From Anaerohalosphaeraceae bacterium (GTDB lineage: Bacteria > Planctomycetota > Phycisphaerae > Sedimentisphaerales > Anaerohalosphaeraceae): a stretch of 13,593 bases of DNA. A program made the translations under genes and the position numbers. The stretch covers positions 1 through 13,593 of the forward strand of contig DAOVIC010000027.1 of assembly GCA_030671565.1 (NCBI GenBank). The letters are read 5' to 3'. Below are positions 1-7,789 of this stretch, in pieces (the stretch's first letter is position 1; every line of letters begins with the position of its first letter). The notes under the pieces were generated by a model, which worked only from the letters and a program-made list of their open reading frames with translations, ran no database searches and was not told the origin of the DNA.

Positions 1-320
1 TGATGATACGATATTTACCGAGTAAGTTTTTGAACCTGCCGAACAAGAATTATTGGCTTGGGGCGGAAAGGTGCGCTGAAACCAAAAATTATATAAGCAA
101 CTGGATGCTTGCCTTTGGCGGTGCTACGCTTGTCTTCCTTCTATGTGTTTTTCAACTGGTTATTGCAGCAAATCTCGACGGGACGGGTAAATTATCGATG
201 CCTCTCTTTATAACTTCCCTTGGCGTCTTTTTGGCATACACAACAATATCAACCATATTCTTAATTGTAAAATTCGCTAAGGTGCCCAGTGAGAAAGAGG
301 CAGAAAACGCTTATGAATAA
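1..320 (+). CDS. Two-helix membrane protein, DUF1648-like, 3' part
   Basis: This is the C-terminal part of a small membrane protein; the frame is open to the window edge and the true start may lie upstream. The first visible ATG is at base 3, but the window begins with TG, so a preceding codon in the same frame is cut. From that ATG 105 residues are visible. An N-terminal stretch (residues 6-27) contains LPNKNYWL followed by ER and ET, which resembles the conserved soluble part of DUF1648-type membrane proteins. Two hydrophobic helices follow, at about residues 34-58 and 66-90, and then a short charged tail ending in EKEAENAYE. The molecular function of this family is not established. The gene converges with the isomerase gene, with only 12 bases between the two stop codons. 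The family assignment is from memory of the motif and is moderate. Confidence 0.6.
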   Translation, partial: MIRYLPSKFLNLPNKNYWLGAERCAETKNYISNWMLAFGGATLVFLLCVFQLVIAANLDGTGKLSMPLFITSLGVFLAYTTISTIFLIVKFAKVPSEKEAENAYE

Positions 321-337
321 CAGATAGGTTTGTTATT
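316..337. terminator. AT-rich inverted repeat spanning both convergent stop codons
   Basis: Perfect 7-base arms AATAACA (316-322) and TGTTATT (331-337) flank an 8-base loop. The TAA stop of the upstream plus-strand gene lies in the left arm, and the stop of the minus-strand isomerase gene lies in the right arm. On the plus strand a T-rich run (336-340, then CTTCT) follows, so the site could act as a weak intrinsic terminator in that direction. On the minus strand no T-run follows. The stem has only two G-C pairs, so its stability is low and its function is uncertain. Confidence 0.3.
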
Positions 338-1196
338 TTTCTTCTATGGTTGCTTTTTTCTTTTCGGCATCGACGAACTTTTCCAGTTCTTTTTGCTGGG
401 CATCCTGCGTAAGTTTCTTTTCGATGGCTTCTGTAACTTCTTCGAGTGGGCAGAGTACGGCGGATCGGCGGCTTGTCAGTTTGGCAATGTGAAATCCGAA
501 CTGTGTTTCGAAAACATCGCTTATATCGCCCGGTTCCATATTGAAGGCGACATCTTCAAACTCAGGGACCATCTGGCCTTTTGGGAAGAATCCCAGATCG
601 CCTCCGTTTTCAGGGCAGCTTGAATGCTTCGATGCCATGTCGGCAAAGTTATCTTTTTCCTTTATCTCGGCAAGTATTTTCTCAAGCTCTTTGCGGAGGT
701 TCTCAGGTTTTTGATTCTCTTCGGGGTGCTTGACGATATGGGATGCCCTTACCATTTCGGGGATGGTAAATTGTTCTGGATTTTCCTGGTAACACTTTTC
801 GATCTCTTTTTTTGACGGTTTTGGCGAATTTTCAGCAATTTGCATGATCAGCCGCTGGAGTTTCAGGTCGGCGGCGATGTCTTCTTTGAGCTGGTCAGCT
901 TTGCGGGAGAGGTTTTTCAAAAGCTGCTCTTCGCCTCCTGCCTGCTGGGCGGCGGCGTTGTACTGCTTTTCGATCTCTTCTTCAGGAATCGGTTCTTTGT
1001 CCCTTGCTGCGGCTTGCTTGAGCAGGATACGTTCAATAATATTTTCTCTGGACCACTCATGGAGCTGCTTTTCGTAGTCCTGCTTTTCTTTTTTGTCCTC
1101 GGAAGCAAAGACCTGCTCATAATGCGGTCGAAGGCGTTCTGCTTCTTCCTTGATGTCTTTTTCGCGTATTATTTCACCGTTTATGTAAAGTGCCAT
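333..1196 (-). CDS. Cytoplasmic parvulin-type peptidyl-prolyl isomerase
   Basis: The 287-residue protein has a helical, highly charged N-terminal region (about residues 1-125) of the SurA/trigger-factor-like chaperone kind. A parvulin (rotamase) domain follows at about 149-242. Its hallmarks are RASHIV (150-155), GGDLGFFPKGQMVPEFE (198-214) and the closing TQFGFHIAKL (231-240). A Glu/Lys-rich tail ends the protein. Parvulins catalyse cis-trans isomerisation of X-Pro bonds and often double as chaperones. No signal peptide or lipobox is visible: the protein starts MALYINGEII and is hydrophilic, so a cytosolic location is inferred, unlike periplasmic SurA or PrsA. The start is supported by an AGGAG sequence 5 bases upstream (1202-1206). 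It is the last gene of the minus-strand run, 61 bases after the helicase gene, with a hairpin in that gap. Confidence 0.88.
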   Translation of the reverse strand: MALYINGEIIREKDIKEEAERLRPHYEQVFASEDKKEKQDYEKQLHEWSRENIIERILLKQAAARDKEPIPEEEIEKQYNAAAQQAGGEEQLLKNLSRKADQLKEDIAADLKLQRLIMQIAENSPKPSKKEIEKCYQENPEQFTIPEMVRASHIVKHPEENQKPENLRKELEKILAEIKEKDNFADMASKHSSCPENGGDLGFFPKGQMVPEFEDVAFNMEPGDISDVFETQFGFHIAKLTSRRSAVLCPLEEVTEAIEKKLTQDAQQKELEKFVDAEKKKATIEEK

Positions 1197-1201
1197 TGCA
1201 A

Positions 1202-1206
1202 CTCCT
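1202..1206 (-). promoter_or_regulatory. Shine-Dalgarno site of the prolyl isomerase gene
   Basis: On the minus strand the sequence AAGGAGTTGCA precedes the ATG at 1196, giving an AGGAG core 5 bases from the start. It is among the strongest ribosome-binding sites in the window and fixes the start codon. Confidence 0.7.
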
Positions 1207-1224
1207 TTTTATTTTTATTACTTA

Positions 1225-1239
1225 CCCCTTAATAAGGGG
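1225..1239. other. GC-rich hairpin in the helicase-isomerase gap
   Basis: CCCCTT (1225-1230) and AAGGGG (1234-1239) form a perfect 6-base stem with a 3-base loop. On the minus strand, the direction of transcription here, the hairpin is followed by an A-rich leader and the Shine-Dalgarno site of the isomerase rather than a T-run, so it is not a standard intrinsic terminator for that strand. On the plus strand a CTTTTT run begins about five bases after the stem, but no plus-strand gene ends here. It could be an mRNA processing or stabilising hairpin between the two cistrons. Confidence 0.35.
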
Positions 1240-1257
1240 GCCGTCTTTTTCGATAAT

Positions 1258-3240
1258 TTACATTGTTTCGCCTGCAATTTCAATCCTGCATTTTGGAATT
1301 GCCTTTATAAACTGCCTTCCGTATGCTTTTCTGGTGATTCTGCTGTCCAGAACAACAACGATCCCCTTGTCGCTTTTATTGCGTATGAGCCTGCCGAAAC
1401 CCTGCTTGAACTTGATGATCGCAGAGGGAAGCTGATAATCGAAGAAGGGATTTGCCCCGTTAGCCTTCAACTGATCGATGCGGCCCTTGGTCAGGGGATG
1501 GTTTGGCACAGCAAAGGGCAGCTTTACAATTGTGACGTTTGAGAGGCTTTGGCCTGGAACGTCGACGCCCTGCCAAAAGCTGTCCGTGCCGAAAAGGACA
1601 CTTCGGTCGTCATTTTTGAACTGTTCGAGAAGGGCTGCGCGATCGGTACCTGCTCCCTGAACGAGTAATTCCATGTCGTTATCGGCGAGGAAGTCTTCCA
1701 GATACTCTGACATTTTTTTGAGCATCGAATAACTTGTAAACAACACGAACGCCCTGCCGTCTGTTTTGATAAGGTATTTCTTTATTGCCTCGGCGGCTGA
1801 GGGGACAAAATCGGCGCTGTTAGGGTCCGGCATGTCAGCTTCGAGATATATCGTGACATTTTTTTCGTAGTCAAAAGGCGAGTCAAGACAGCATGCCTGA
1901 AAATCCTCCAACCCGACTCTTGAGGCAAAGAAGTTAAAGCCGGCCTTGTCGTGAATGCCATGGCAGCTTAGTGTCGCACTGGTTGTTATCACAGATTCGA
2001 ATTTGTCGAAGAGACATCTTTTAACATCGGGCCCTACGTTTATCGGTGCGCTTCTTAGTGCGCATCGCTGGCGGCGATTCCCGGTCATTTCGACCCAGAA
2101 GACCGAACCTTGTTCCTCTTGTGCGAGGAACTTCTGCAAATCCAGCTCCACGTCTTTGCATCGTTCGATATAGCGTGTGAATTCGCACTGCTGATTTTCG
2201 TCTTCGCATTTATTGGCAAGCTCGGCGAGCTTTAGCCTCAACTGCCTGAGCTGATCGGTGAGAGTGTCCTCGACGAAATTCTTTGGACACGTTGCAAATC
2301 CTTCTCTTGGCGATTGCGAATACCAGTCTTTGACCTGCCTGAAGAAATCCTTTGCCGCCTTGTCGCACGCATCAACACAACTTATGGCATCATCGGCATT
2401 TAGGAATGCAAGGAGTCCCCTGTTGGTTCTTCGGTTATAAATTTTTCTTAAGAGATACGTCAATGTATAATTGCTGAGGTTTATTCCGAAGTGGTCCTCG
2501 GCGACGTGCTCTATGTTGTGCGCTTCGTCAATGACGACATACCTGTAATCGGGCAATATTCCCGTAAACTGCTCCTTCAGTGCCAGGTCGCTAAAGAGCA
2601 AAGCGTGGTTTGCAATGATAATGTTTGCAGATTCAAGCCGCCTTCTTGCCCGCCAGTAAAAACAATCCGAAAAGAAGGAACACTTTCGGCCGAGGCAGTT
2701 TCCGTGTTCGCTCTGGACAGCATCCCATGCATCCAGCGAGGGCTGCTGTGCAAGGTCGCTTAACGAACCATCCTCTGTTTTCTGTGTCCACTGGTTTATT
2801 GCCGCAAGTTCTGCGCCGAGGTCATCGAAGAGGGTACGTTGTCTGTCCATCGCATACTTGAGTCGTCTTAGGCAAATGTAGTTGCTTCTTCCCTTGGCAA
2901 TAGTGGCGTCGAACTCAAATGGAAGTATATCTGCCAGGAAAGGGATGTCCTTGTTTATAAGTTGCTGCTGAAGATTTATCGTGTATGTGCTGATGACTAT
3001 TCTGCACTGCTGCTGACAGACCTTTTGTATGGCAGGTATGAGATATGCAAAACTTTTCCCAACGCCTGTTCCCGCTTCTGCTGCGAGATGGTGTTCGTTG
3101 TCGAAGGCGGATTTTACAGCTTTGGCCATTTCGATCTGCTGGTTGCGTACCTCAAAACCTTCATACGCTTTGGAGACGAGGCCTTCGGGGCCAAGGATAT
3201 GCTCTATGCTTATATCTGAGTTGTCAGTAAAAGAAATCAA
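1258..3240 (-). CDS. dinG: DinG-like ATP-dependent helicase with iron-sulfur cluster
   Basis: The 660-residue protein is a superfamily 2 helicase of the XPD/DinG group, which unwinds DNA 5' to 3' and acts in repair and in resolving R-loops, forks and unusual structures. Visible motifs are Walker A (E55 to S63, with GTGVGKS), the DEAH box (238-241) and motif VI QGFGRLIR (613-620). Four cysteines, C123, C182, C187 and C193, sit between Walker A and the DEAH box, as in the 4Fe-4S cluster of this family. The start is a TTG at 3238-3240: no in-frame ATG occurs before residue 38, and GAGGG lies 11 bases upstream. That TTG follows the TAG of the TPR gene by one base, so translation is probably coupled. 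No exonuclease domain is fused at the N-terminus. The helicase class is certain; DinG versus a YoaA-like paralogue is not separable by eye. Confidence 0.9.
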   Translation of the reverse strand: MISFTDNSDISIEHILGPEGLVSKAYEGFEVRNQQIEMAKAVKSAFDNEHHLAAEAGTGVGKSFAYLIPAIQKVCQQQCRIVISTYTINLQQQLINKDIPFLADILPFEFDATIAKGRSNYICLRRLKYAMDRQRTLFDDLGAELAAINQWTQKTEDGSLSDLAQQPSLDAWDAVQSEHGNCLGRKCSFFSDCFYWRARRRLESANIIIANHALLFSDLALKEQFTGILPDYRYVVIDEAHNIEHVAEDHFGINLSNYTLTYLLRKIYNRRTNRGLLAFLNADDAISCVDACDKAAKDFFRQVKDWYSQSPREGFATCPKNFVEDTLTDQLRQLRLKLAELANKCEDENQQCEFTRYIERCKDVELDLQKFLAQEEQGSVFWVEMTGNRRQRCALRSAPINVGPDVKRCLFDKFESVITTSATLSCHGIHDKAGFNFFASRVGLEDFQACCLDSPFDYEKNVTIYLEADMPDPNSADFVPSAAEAIKKYLIKTDGRAFVLFTSYSMLKKMSEYLEDFLADNDMELLVQGAGTDRAALLEQFKNDDRSVLFGTDSFWQGVDVPGQSLSNVTIVKLPFAVPNHPLTKGRIDQLKANGANPFFDYQLPSAIIKFKQGFGRLIRNKSDKGIVVVLDSRITRKAYGRQFIKAIPKCRIEIAGETM

Positions 3241-3241
3241 T

Positions 3242-4831
3242 CTATTTATCGCCCTCTTGGGCTATTGCCATTTCGACTGCTTTCTTTAGGTACCGATATG
3301 CCTGGCTTTGGTTCATTTGTTCTTTTATCGCCACCAGGTATTCTGCCGCCTTGTCCAGTTTGTTATCCTGATAATTCAGATGTGCCAGAAGGAAGCCAAG
3401 TTTGTAGGATTTTGAAATGTTATATATGCCTACCAGTTCGCCCATTTGGGCTTTGAAAGTTGCTTCATCGATCAATTGAAGCAGATTCGTCTTTTGCATG
3501 GCATATTCAGGCGAGTATGCCAGTGCCTGCTCGATGTAATAGGCACTGGAGATGTACTCTCCTGCCGCAAAAAGAGCGTCACCTTTGCCCATCGCCGTAT
3601 CCGGATGCCCCTTGATCCATATTTCAGCAAGTTTCCATGTATCGCGAGCATCGTAGTATTTGCCCTCCTTCATGAATTCGTCGGCCAGGTTTCTGTATGT
3701 GGCAAACTTGGCGTTTGCAAGACTGTTGAAATCCTTGTGCTCGCCCAGTAATTCCATGGCTCGTTTGTGATCGACGGGAATCATCTCGTCCAACTGCTCC
3801 TGGAATGTCAGCTTTGGCTCATCCGGTTTGGTTTCTAAATCATCCAGTCCATCTTCGACTTCCGCCTTACGTTCTCTTGGAGTTACGCCCAGTTCTTCCT
3901 CGATGAACTTTGTAAGTTCGGCGGTCTTCTGCTCAAGAGTTTTTTTCTCGGTCTCCAGTTCAGGCCTTTTTTTCAACTCGCCTATTACGCCCTCTTCGCG
4001 GAAAATTTGAAGATCGGATTTTTTCAGTTCAGGCTTTTCTATTTGAAGTTTTCTGAGCACTTCCTTTTCAAACTCTTCGTTTTCCCGCTGTTCAAATTCT
4101 CTCAGTATTCTTTTGATCTCTGCAGCGCGGTCATAGTCGTACAACAGTTCGTCAACGATCTGAAGATTGTTTTCTTTGATCTTCTTTGAGAGCTTAATCG
4201 CAATCTCATCTGAATAGAATGAAAAGGGTCTTTTTCTGCCACGCATAGGCTGTTCGACTATTGGCGGTGGAGCCAGCATGGGCACGGTAGTGGGAGATTC
4301 ATAGACCGGCGTTGCGCTCTGCGAGGGAATAACAGGAGATTTCAGGCCCGATCCTCCTCCACGCCTGATCGATGACACGGTTTTAGAGGGAAGATAATAT
4401 GGCATTGACCTTCCCTGAATTAGCAATTCATTCGGTGTCCTCGTCGATTGCCTTATAAAAGAATTCAGCGTCGCAGAACCAAGGGGTGCCTGAAAATCCG
4501 TGGCTGCAGAGTACGGCACATCGCCTCTAAAATGGCGTCCGCTCGCGACATTACCTGTGATACCAAGATTACGCTCGAAATAAATGTCGGGGGGCCTTGA
4601 AACCAATTCGTTCCTTACACTCGTAGGCGGACCTTTCAACGTCCCTACAGAGGACCTTACCTGCGACCTTACCCGCGAGCTGCCGACAGCATAACTTTCT
4701 GCCGCCAGAGATGTAGACACACTCATCAGGGCTGTCAAAATCACTGCGACAAAAATCCTAACAGTCTGTTTTTCCGGCCTAAATGCCATCTTATCGATAT
4801 GTGCCTGTGACATCATCATTATAGCTTTCAT
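3242..4831 (-). CDS. Secreted TPR-repeat protein of unknown role
   Basis: This 529-residue protein is not recognised as a named family. A hydrophobic segment at 26-38 followed by STSLAAES (39-46) looks like a Sec signal peptide cleaved near residue 43 or 44. The predicted n-region is long, so M16 (in KMAFRPEK) is a possible alternative start. Residues 45-205 are low-complexity, rich in Ser, Arg, Pro and Gly. Residues 205-345 are strongly charged and probably helical or coiled-coil, with many Glu-Lys pairs. Residues 376-510 contain about three TPR-like units, for example GDALFAAGEYISSAYYIEQA at 417-436. The likely location is the periplasm or envelope, with a scaffolding or protein-binding role (inference). 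The ATG at 4831 is two bases after the nadK stop; no good Shine-Dalgarno sequence is visible, suggesting coupling to nadK. Confidence 0.78.
   Translation of the reverse strand: MKAIMMMSQAHIDKMAFRPEKQTVRIFVAVILTALMSVSTSLAAESYAVGSSRVRSQVRSSVGTLKGPPTSVRNELVSRPPDIYFERNLGITGNVASGRHFRGDVPYSAATDFQAPLGSATLNSFIRQSTRTPNELLIQGRSMPYYLPSKTVSSIRRGGGSGLKSPVIPSQSATPVYESPTTVPMLAPPPIVEQPMRGRKRPFSFYSDEIAIKLSKKIKENNLQIVDELLYDYDRAAEIKRILREFEQRENEEFEKEVLRKLQIEKPELKKSDLQIFREEGVIGELKKRPELETEKKTLEQKTAELTKFIEEELGVTPRERKAEVEDGLDDLETKPDEPKLTFQEQLDEMIPVDHKRAMELLGEHKDFNSLANAKFATYRNLADEFMKEGKYYDARDTWKLAEIWIKGHPDTAMGKGDALFAAGEYISSAYYIEQALAYSPEYAMQKTNLLQLIDEATFKAQMGELVGIYNISKSYKLGFLLAHLNYQDNKLDKAAEYLVAIKEQMNQSQAYRYLKKAVEMAIAQEGDK
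3252..3256 (-). promoter_or_regulatory. Shine-Dalgarno site supporting the TTG start of the helicase
   Basis: GAGGG on the minus strand lies 11 bases before the TTG at 3240, inside the last codons of the TPR gene. It supports the non-ATG start and coupled translation across the one-base gap. Confidence 0.5.
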
Positions 4832-4833
4832 TT

Positions 4834-5694
4834 TTAACTGTTGTTCTGTTCGGTCTTATACTTCGGTTTTTCTGCCCAGTTCAGCTTACTCGCAAGCGTA
4901 TCCCACTGCGTCCTGAGCGGATTATTAACCACTAAAAAAGCACCCTTGTCTTTCTCTACTATTACCACGTCACCCTTGTAGAGTTTGTGCGAGACCTGAC
5001 CGTCGAGAGTTATTGTGGTACCCTCGTTAACCCTTACAACCTCTACCTCTATTACACTTTCTGCACTTATCACAATCGGTCTGAAACTGAGCGAATGAGG
5101 ACAAAGCGGGGTTATAACTATTGCCGACAGATCGCCTGACAATATCGGTCCTCCGGCAGAGAGGTTGTATGCCGTCGAGCCTGTCGGTGTCGAGATAATG
5201 ACACCATCTCCGACACAACCGGCAAGGGCCTGACCGTCGACTTTTATCTTCAGTTCGATCATGTTGAAAGGCGCACCGGCTGCGATGACCATATCGTTGA
5301 CCGCCGTAGAGAAGGATCGCCTCTCTCCGGTACGTTCAATGCAACTCCTAGTGATCATCCTTTTTTCGATTCGCACTTGACCGTCAACTATACTGTCGAA
5401 AAGCTGGATCATCTCATCGACACTGAACTCGGCGAGAAACCCCAATGTTCCAACGTTTACACCGATAACGGGGACGTTTGCCTGACTGAGATCCCTCGCG
5501 GCAGAGAGAATGGTACCGTCTCCGCCGAAGACGATGGCATAATCTGCTTTTTTGAGGATATCCATCGAACAGGTCGCCCCAAAGCAGTTTCCCAGTATCT
5601 CGACCTTATCTTTGGCAAATTCTACGAATTTCGAAACCGCTTCTTCAGCATATTTTCGTTTCGGATCACCAAATATTATCAGTTTAGGTTTCAT
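4834..5694 (-). CDS. nadK: NAD kinase
   Basis: NadK phosphorylates NAD to NADP in the cytoplasm, using ATP or polyphosphate. The 286-residue length is normal for the bacterial family. Hallmarks are GGDGT (57-61), NVGTLGFLAE (80-89), the ND pair (133-134, usually NE), and GDGVIISTPTGSTAYNLSAG (162-181), the family's glycine-rich nucleotide-binding signature. PLCPHSLSFRP (196-206) follows. The start ATG has AGGA about 7 bases upstream (CAGGCAGGAAAAAGCT before the ATG). It lies 17 bases after dxs and two bases before the TPR gene. NADPH is the reductant of the second MEP-pathway step, so co-transcription with dxs is metabolically sensible, though this is an inference and not a known conserved pairing. 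Confidence 0.97.
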   Translation of the reverse strand: MKPKLIIFGDPKRKYAEEAVSKFVEFAKDKVEILGNCFGATCSMDILKKADYAIVFGGDGTILSAARDLSQANVPVIGVNVGTLGFLAEFSVDEMIQLFDSIVDGQVRIEKRMITRSCIERTGERRSFSTAVNDMVIAAGAPFNMIELKIKVDGQALAGCVGDGVIISTPTGSTAYNLSAGGPILSGDLSAIVITPLCPHSLSFRPIVISAESVIEVEVVRVNEGTTITLDGQVSHKLYKGDVVIVEKDKGAFLVVNNPLRTQWDTLASKLNWAEKPKYKTEQNNS

Positions 5695-5711
5695 AGCTTT
5701 TTCCTGCCTGG

Positions 5712-7622
5712 CTATTTTTGTCCTGAAAGGCAGCGTATTTTTTCGGCGATAGCTTCTGCGCTTATCCCTATCTCGCTAAGCTGTACGCTTCTTGGGGCCG
5801 CCTTTATGAACCTGTCGCCGCATCCGAGGGTGACTATTTTCCCTTTCATTTTTTCGGGCCTTCCACCTTCTTTATCGGCAAACTTCGCTGCCGCCTTCTC
5901 TAAAACTGCCGAACCAAAGCCACATGCCAGACTGTGATCTTCTACGGTGATAATCGTTTTACCATTTTTAAGAAGGTCTATTATCTTATCGTCAATGGGT
6001 TTGGCAAATCTTGCGTCTATTACACCGGCATCAATACCTTCATTTTGCAGCATTTGTGCAGCTTTAAAGGCATCCTGGACACAACTACCTACCGCAACGA
6101 TCGCAAATTTACCTTCAACGGGCTTAATTATAGGACTTTCACCGCAAACAAAAGGACTGCCGCAAGCTTCCAGCATCTCGGTATCTGCACTGACGAAATC
6201 CTTCGGGTAACGTATTGCAACGGGTTTGTCTGCGTTGACGGCGAAATCAAGTGCGGCTTTTAGCTCTGATTCGCACGAAGGAGCGATGATGATCATATTT
6301 GGCAGCATCCTTAGAAACCCGATATCCAGCATTCCATGATGTGTGGGCCCGTCGTTTCCGACCAGTCCGCTTCGGTCGATACAGAAAATCACCGGCAAAT
6401 TTTGCAGTGACACCTCCTGGAATATCTGGTCGAAACCCCTCTGCAAAAAGGTGGAATAAATGCATACGATGGGCCTTAGTCCGTCTTTTGCAAGGCCTGC
6501 AGCGATGTCAACGGCGGTGCTTTCGGCTATTCCAACGTCATAAAGCCTGTCAGGAAACCTGTCGCGAAAAGCGGCAAGTCCCGTACCGTCGGTCATCGCA
6601 GCGGTTATCGCAATGACACGCTCGTTTTTCTCTGCGACTTCGACGACCGCATCGCTGAAAGCCTGTGTAAATGTTTTGCCTGTTTTGGCAACCGGCTCGA
6701 TCTGGCCGTTTATATCAAACGGTCCGGTAGAGTGAAATTTACTCGGATCCTCACCGGCAGGGGTGAAACCCTGGCCTTTCTTGGTATAGACGTGCAATAC
6801 ACACGGACGATCCAGTTCTGAGACCGCTTTGAACACCTTGATCAACGAACCGATATCATGCCCGTCAACAGGACCGAAGTAAGGGATGTTGAGACTTTCA
6901 AACAAGCGGTTCGGCGTCACTGCCATCCGCAATGTTTTCGTAAATCCGTGAATCGCACCTTCCACCTTTTTGCCTATGACGGGCAGATGCTCAAGGATGT
7001 TTTCCGTCCTTTTCCTCAGGTCTTCGTATGTGTGGCTAAGCCTGACCTTCGAAAGAAAATTCGCAACCGAGCCCTCAGTAGCATCTATCGCCATCGAATT
7101 GTCGTTCAATACCACAAGCATCTGCCTTTTGAGAAGGCTCATGTTATTTAAAGCCTCGAAGGAAATACCGTTTACGATGCTTGCGTCACCTACAAGCGAA
7201 ACAACACGTTCGTCAGTTCCGTTCTGCTGAGCGGCAAGGGCCATTCCCAGTGCTGTCGGTATCGCTGTTCCGGCGTGACCGACGGAGAAGATATCGTATT
7301 CGCTCTCATCAGGCGAAGGGAAACCGCTTATACCGTCCTGCTGCCTGAGTTGATCGAATCTATCTGCTCTTTGGGTCATTATTTTGTGCGCATAACACTG
7401 ATGCCCAACGTCCCAAAGAAGTTTATCCTTCTTAAAGTCGAAAACATAGTGCATTGCTATTGTAAGTTCTATTACGCCCAGATTGCTTGCAAGGTGTCCG
7501 CCTGTCTGACTTACACAACTGGTAATCAGCTGGCGTATCTCCTCTGCCAAATCTGTAAGTTTCTCGACCGACAAAAGCCGAAGCCCCTCAGGACTGTTAA
7601 TGCTGTCAAGTATCCTTGCCAT
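5712..7622 (-). CDS. dxs: 1-deoxy-D-xylulose-5-phosphate synthase
   Basis: DXS condenses pyruvate and glyceraldehyde 3-phosphate in a thiamine-diphosphate reaction, the first and flux-controlling step of the MEP isoprenoid pathway. The 636-residue length fits. Visible motifs are GGHLASNLG (41-49), DVGHQCYAHK (71-80), the thiamine-Mg motif GDASIVNG (145-152) with its partner LNDNSMAI (172-179), and GPVDGHDI (250-257). The transketolase pyrimidine domain contains the catalytic Glu at 367 in VGIAESTAV. RSGLVGNDGPTHHG (417-430) follows, with the active-site histidines. Two positions differ from the common consensus: GDA instead of GDG, and E-S-T instead of E-Q-H or E-S-H. The ATG at 7622 has only a weak purine-rich AGAAAG upstream. 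The gene follows ispA after 167 bases and leads directly into nadK. Confidence 0.96.
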   Translation of the reverse strand: MARILDSINSPEGLRLLSVEKLTDLAEEIRQLITSCVSQTGGHLASNLGVIELTIAMHYVFDFKKDKLLWDVGHQCYAHKIMTQRADRFDQLRQQDGISGFPSPDESEYDIFSVGHAGTAIPTALGMALAAQQNGTDERVVSLVGDASIVNGISFEALNNMSLLKRQMLVVLNDNSMAIDATEGSVANFLSKVRLSHTYEDLRKRTENILEHLPVIGKKVEGAIHGFTKTLRMAVTPNRLFESLNIPYFGPVDGHDIGSLIKVFKAVSELDRPCVLHVYTKKGQGFTPAGEDPSKFHSTGPFDINGQIEPVAKTGKTFTQAFSDAVVEVAEKNERVIAITAAMTDGTGLAAFRDRFPDRLYDVGIAESTAVDIAAGLAKDGLRPIVCIYSTFLQRGFDQIFQEVSLQNLPVIFCIDRSGLVGNDGPTHHGMLDIGFLRMLPNMIIIAPSCESELKAALDFAVNADKPVAIRYPKDFVSADTEMLEACGSPFVCGESPIIKPVEGKFAIVAVGSCVQDAFKAAQMLQNEGIDAGVIDARFAKPIDDKIIDLLKNGKTIITVEDHSLACGFGSAVLEKAAAKFADKEGGRPEKMKGKIVTLGCGDRFIKAAPRSVQLSEIGISAEAIAEKIRCLSGQK

Positions 7623-7789
7623 AAAAATCTTTCTACAAAACTAACGCCGGATCAAAGTGACGTTTGATTAATCTCTAATCTGAACCCAAACCTCTACAGG
7701 CATTCAAATCTAACCACGTATTTTCTTTACACACGGCGTAAACCACTGCTATCTGCATTTTTCTCGGATATTCTTGCCGGCGGCATTGA

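Noticed and set aside
5377..5937. 186-codon plus-strand open frame opposite nadK and dxs
   Set aside because: It lies antisense to two highly conserved genes and has no recognisable domain or operon logic; long antisense frames arise from codon bias.
7275..7667. 130-codon plus-strand frame over the dxs 5' end
   Set aside because: Antisense to conserved DXS thiamine-binding motifs; no homology seen.
7727..7786. 19-codon minus-strand frame in the ispA-dxs gap
   Set aside because: Short, no clear ribosome site, no motif; does not resemble xseB or any gene expected beside ispA.
7623..7789. Possible promoter or terminator in the 167-base ispA-dxs gap
   Set aside because: TTGAAT followed after 17 bases by TTCAGA is a poor -10 match, and the GCCGGC stem near 7780 is tiny and lacks a T-run.
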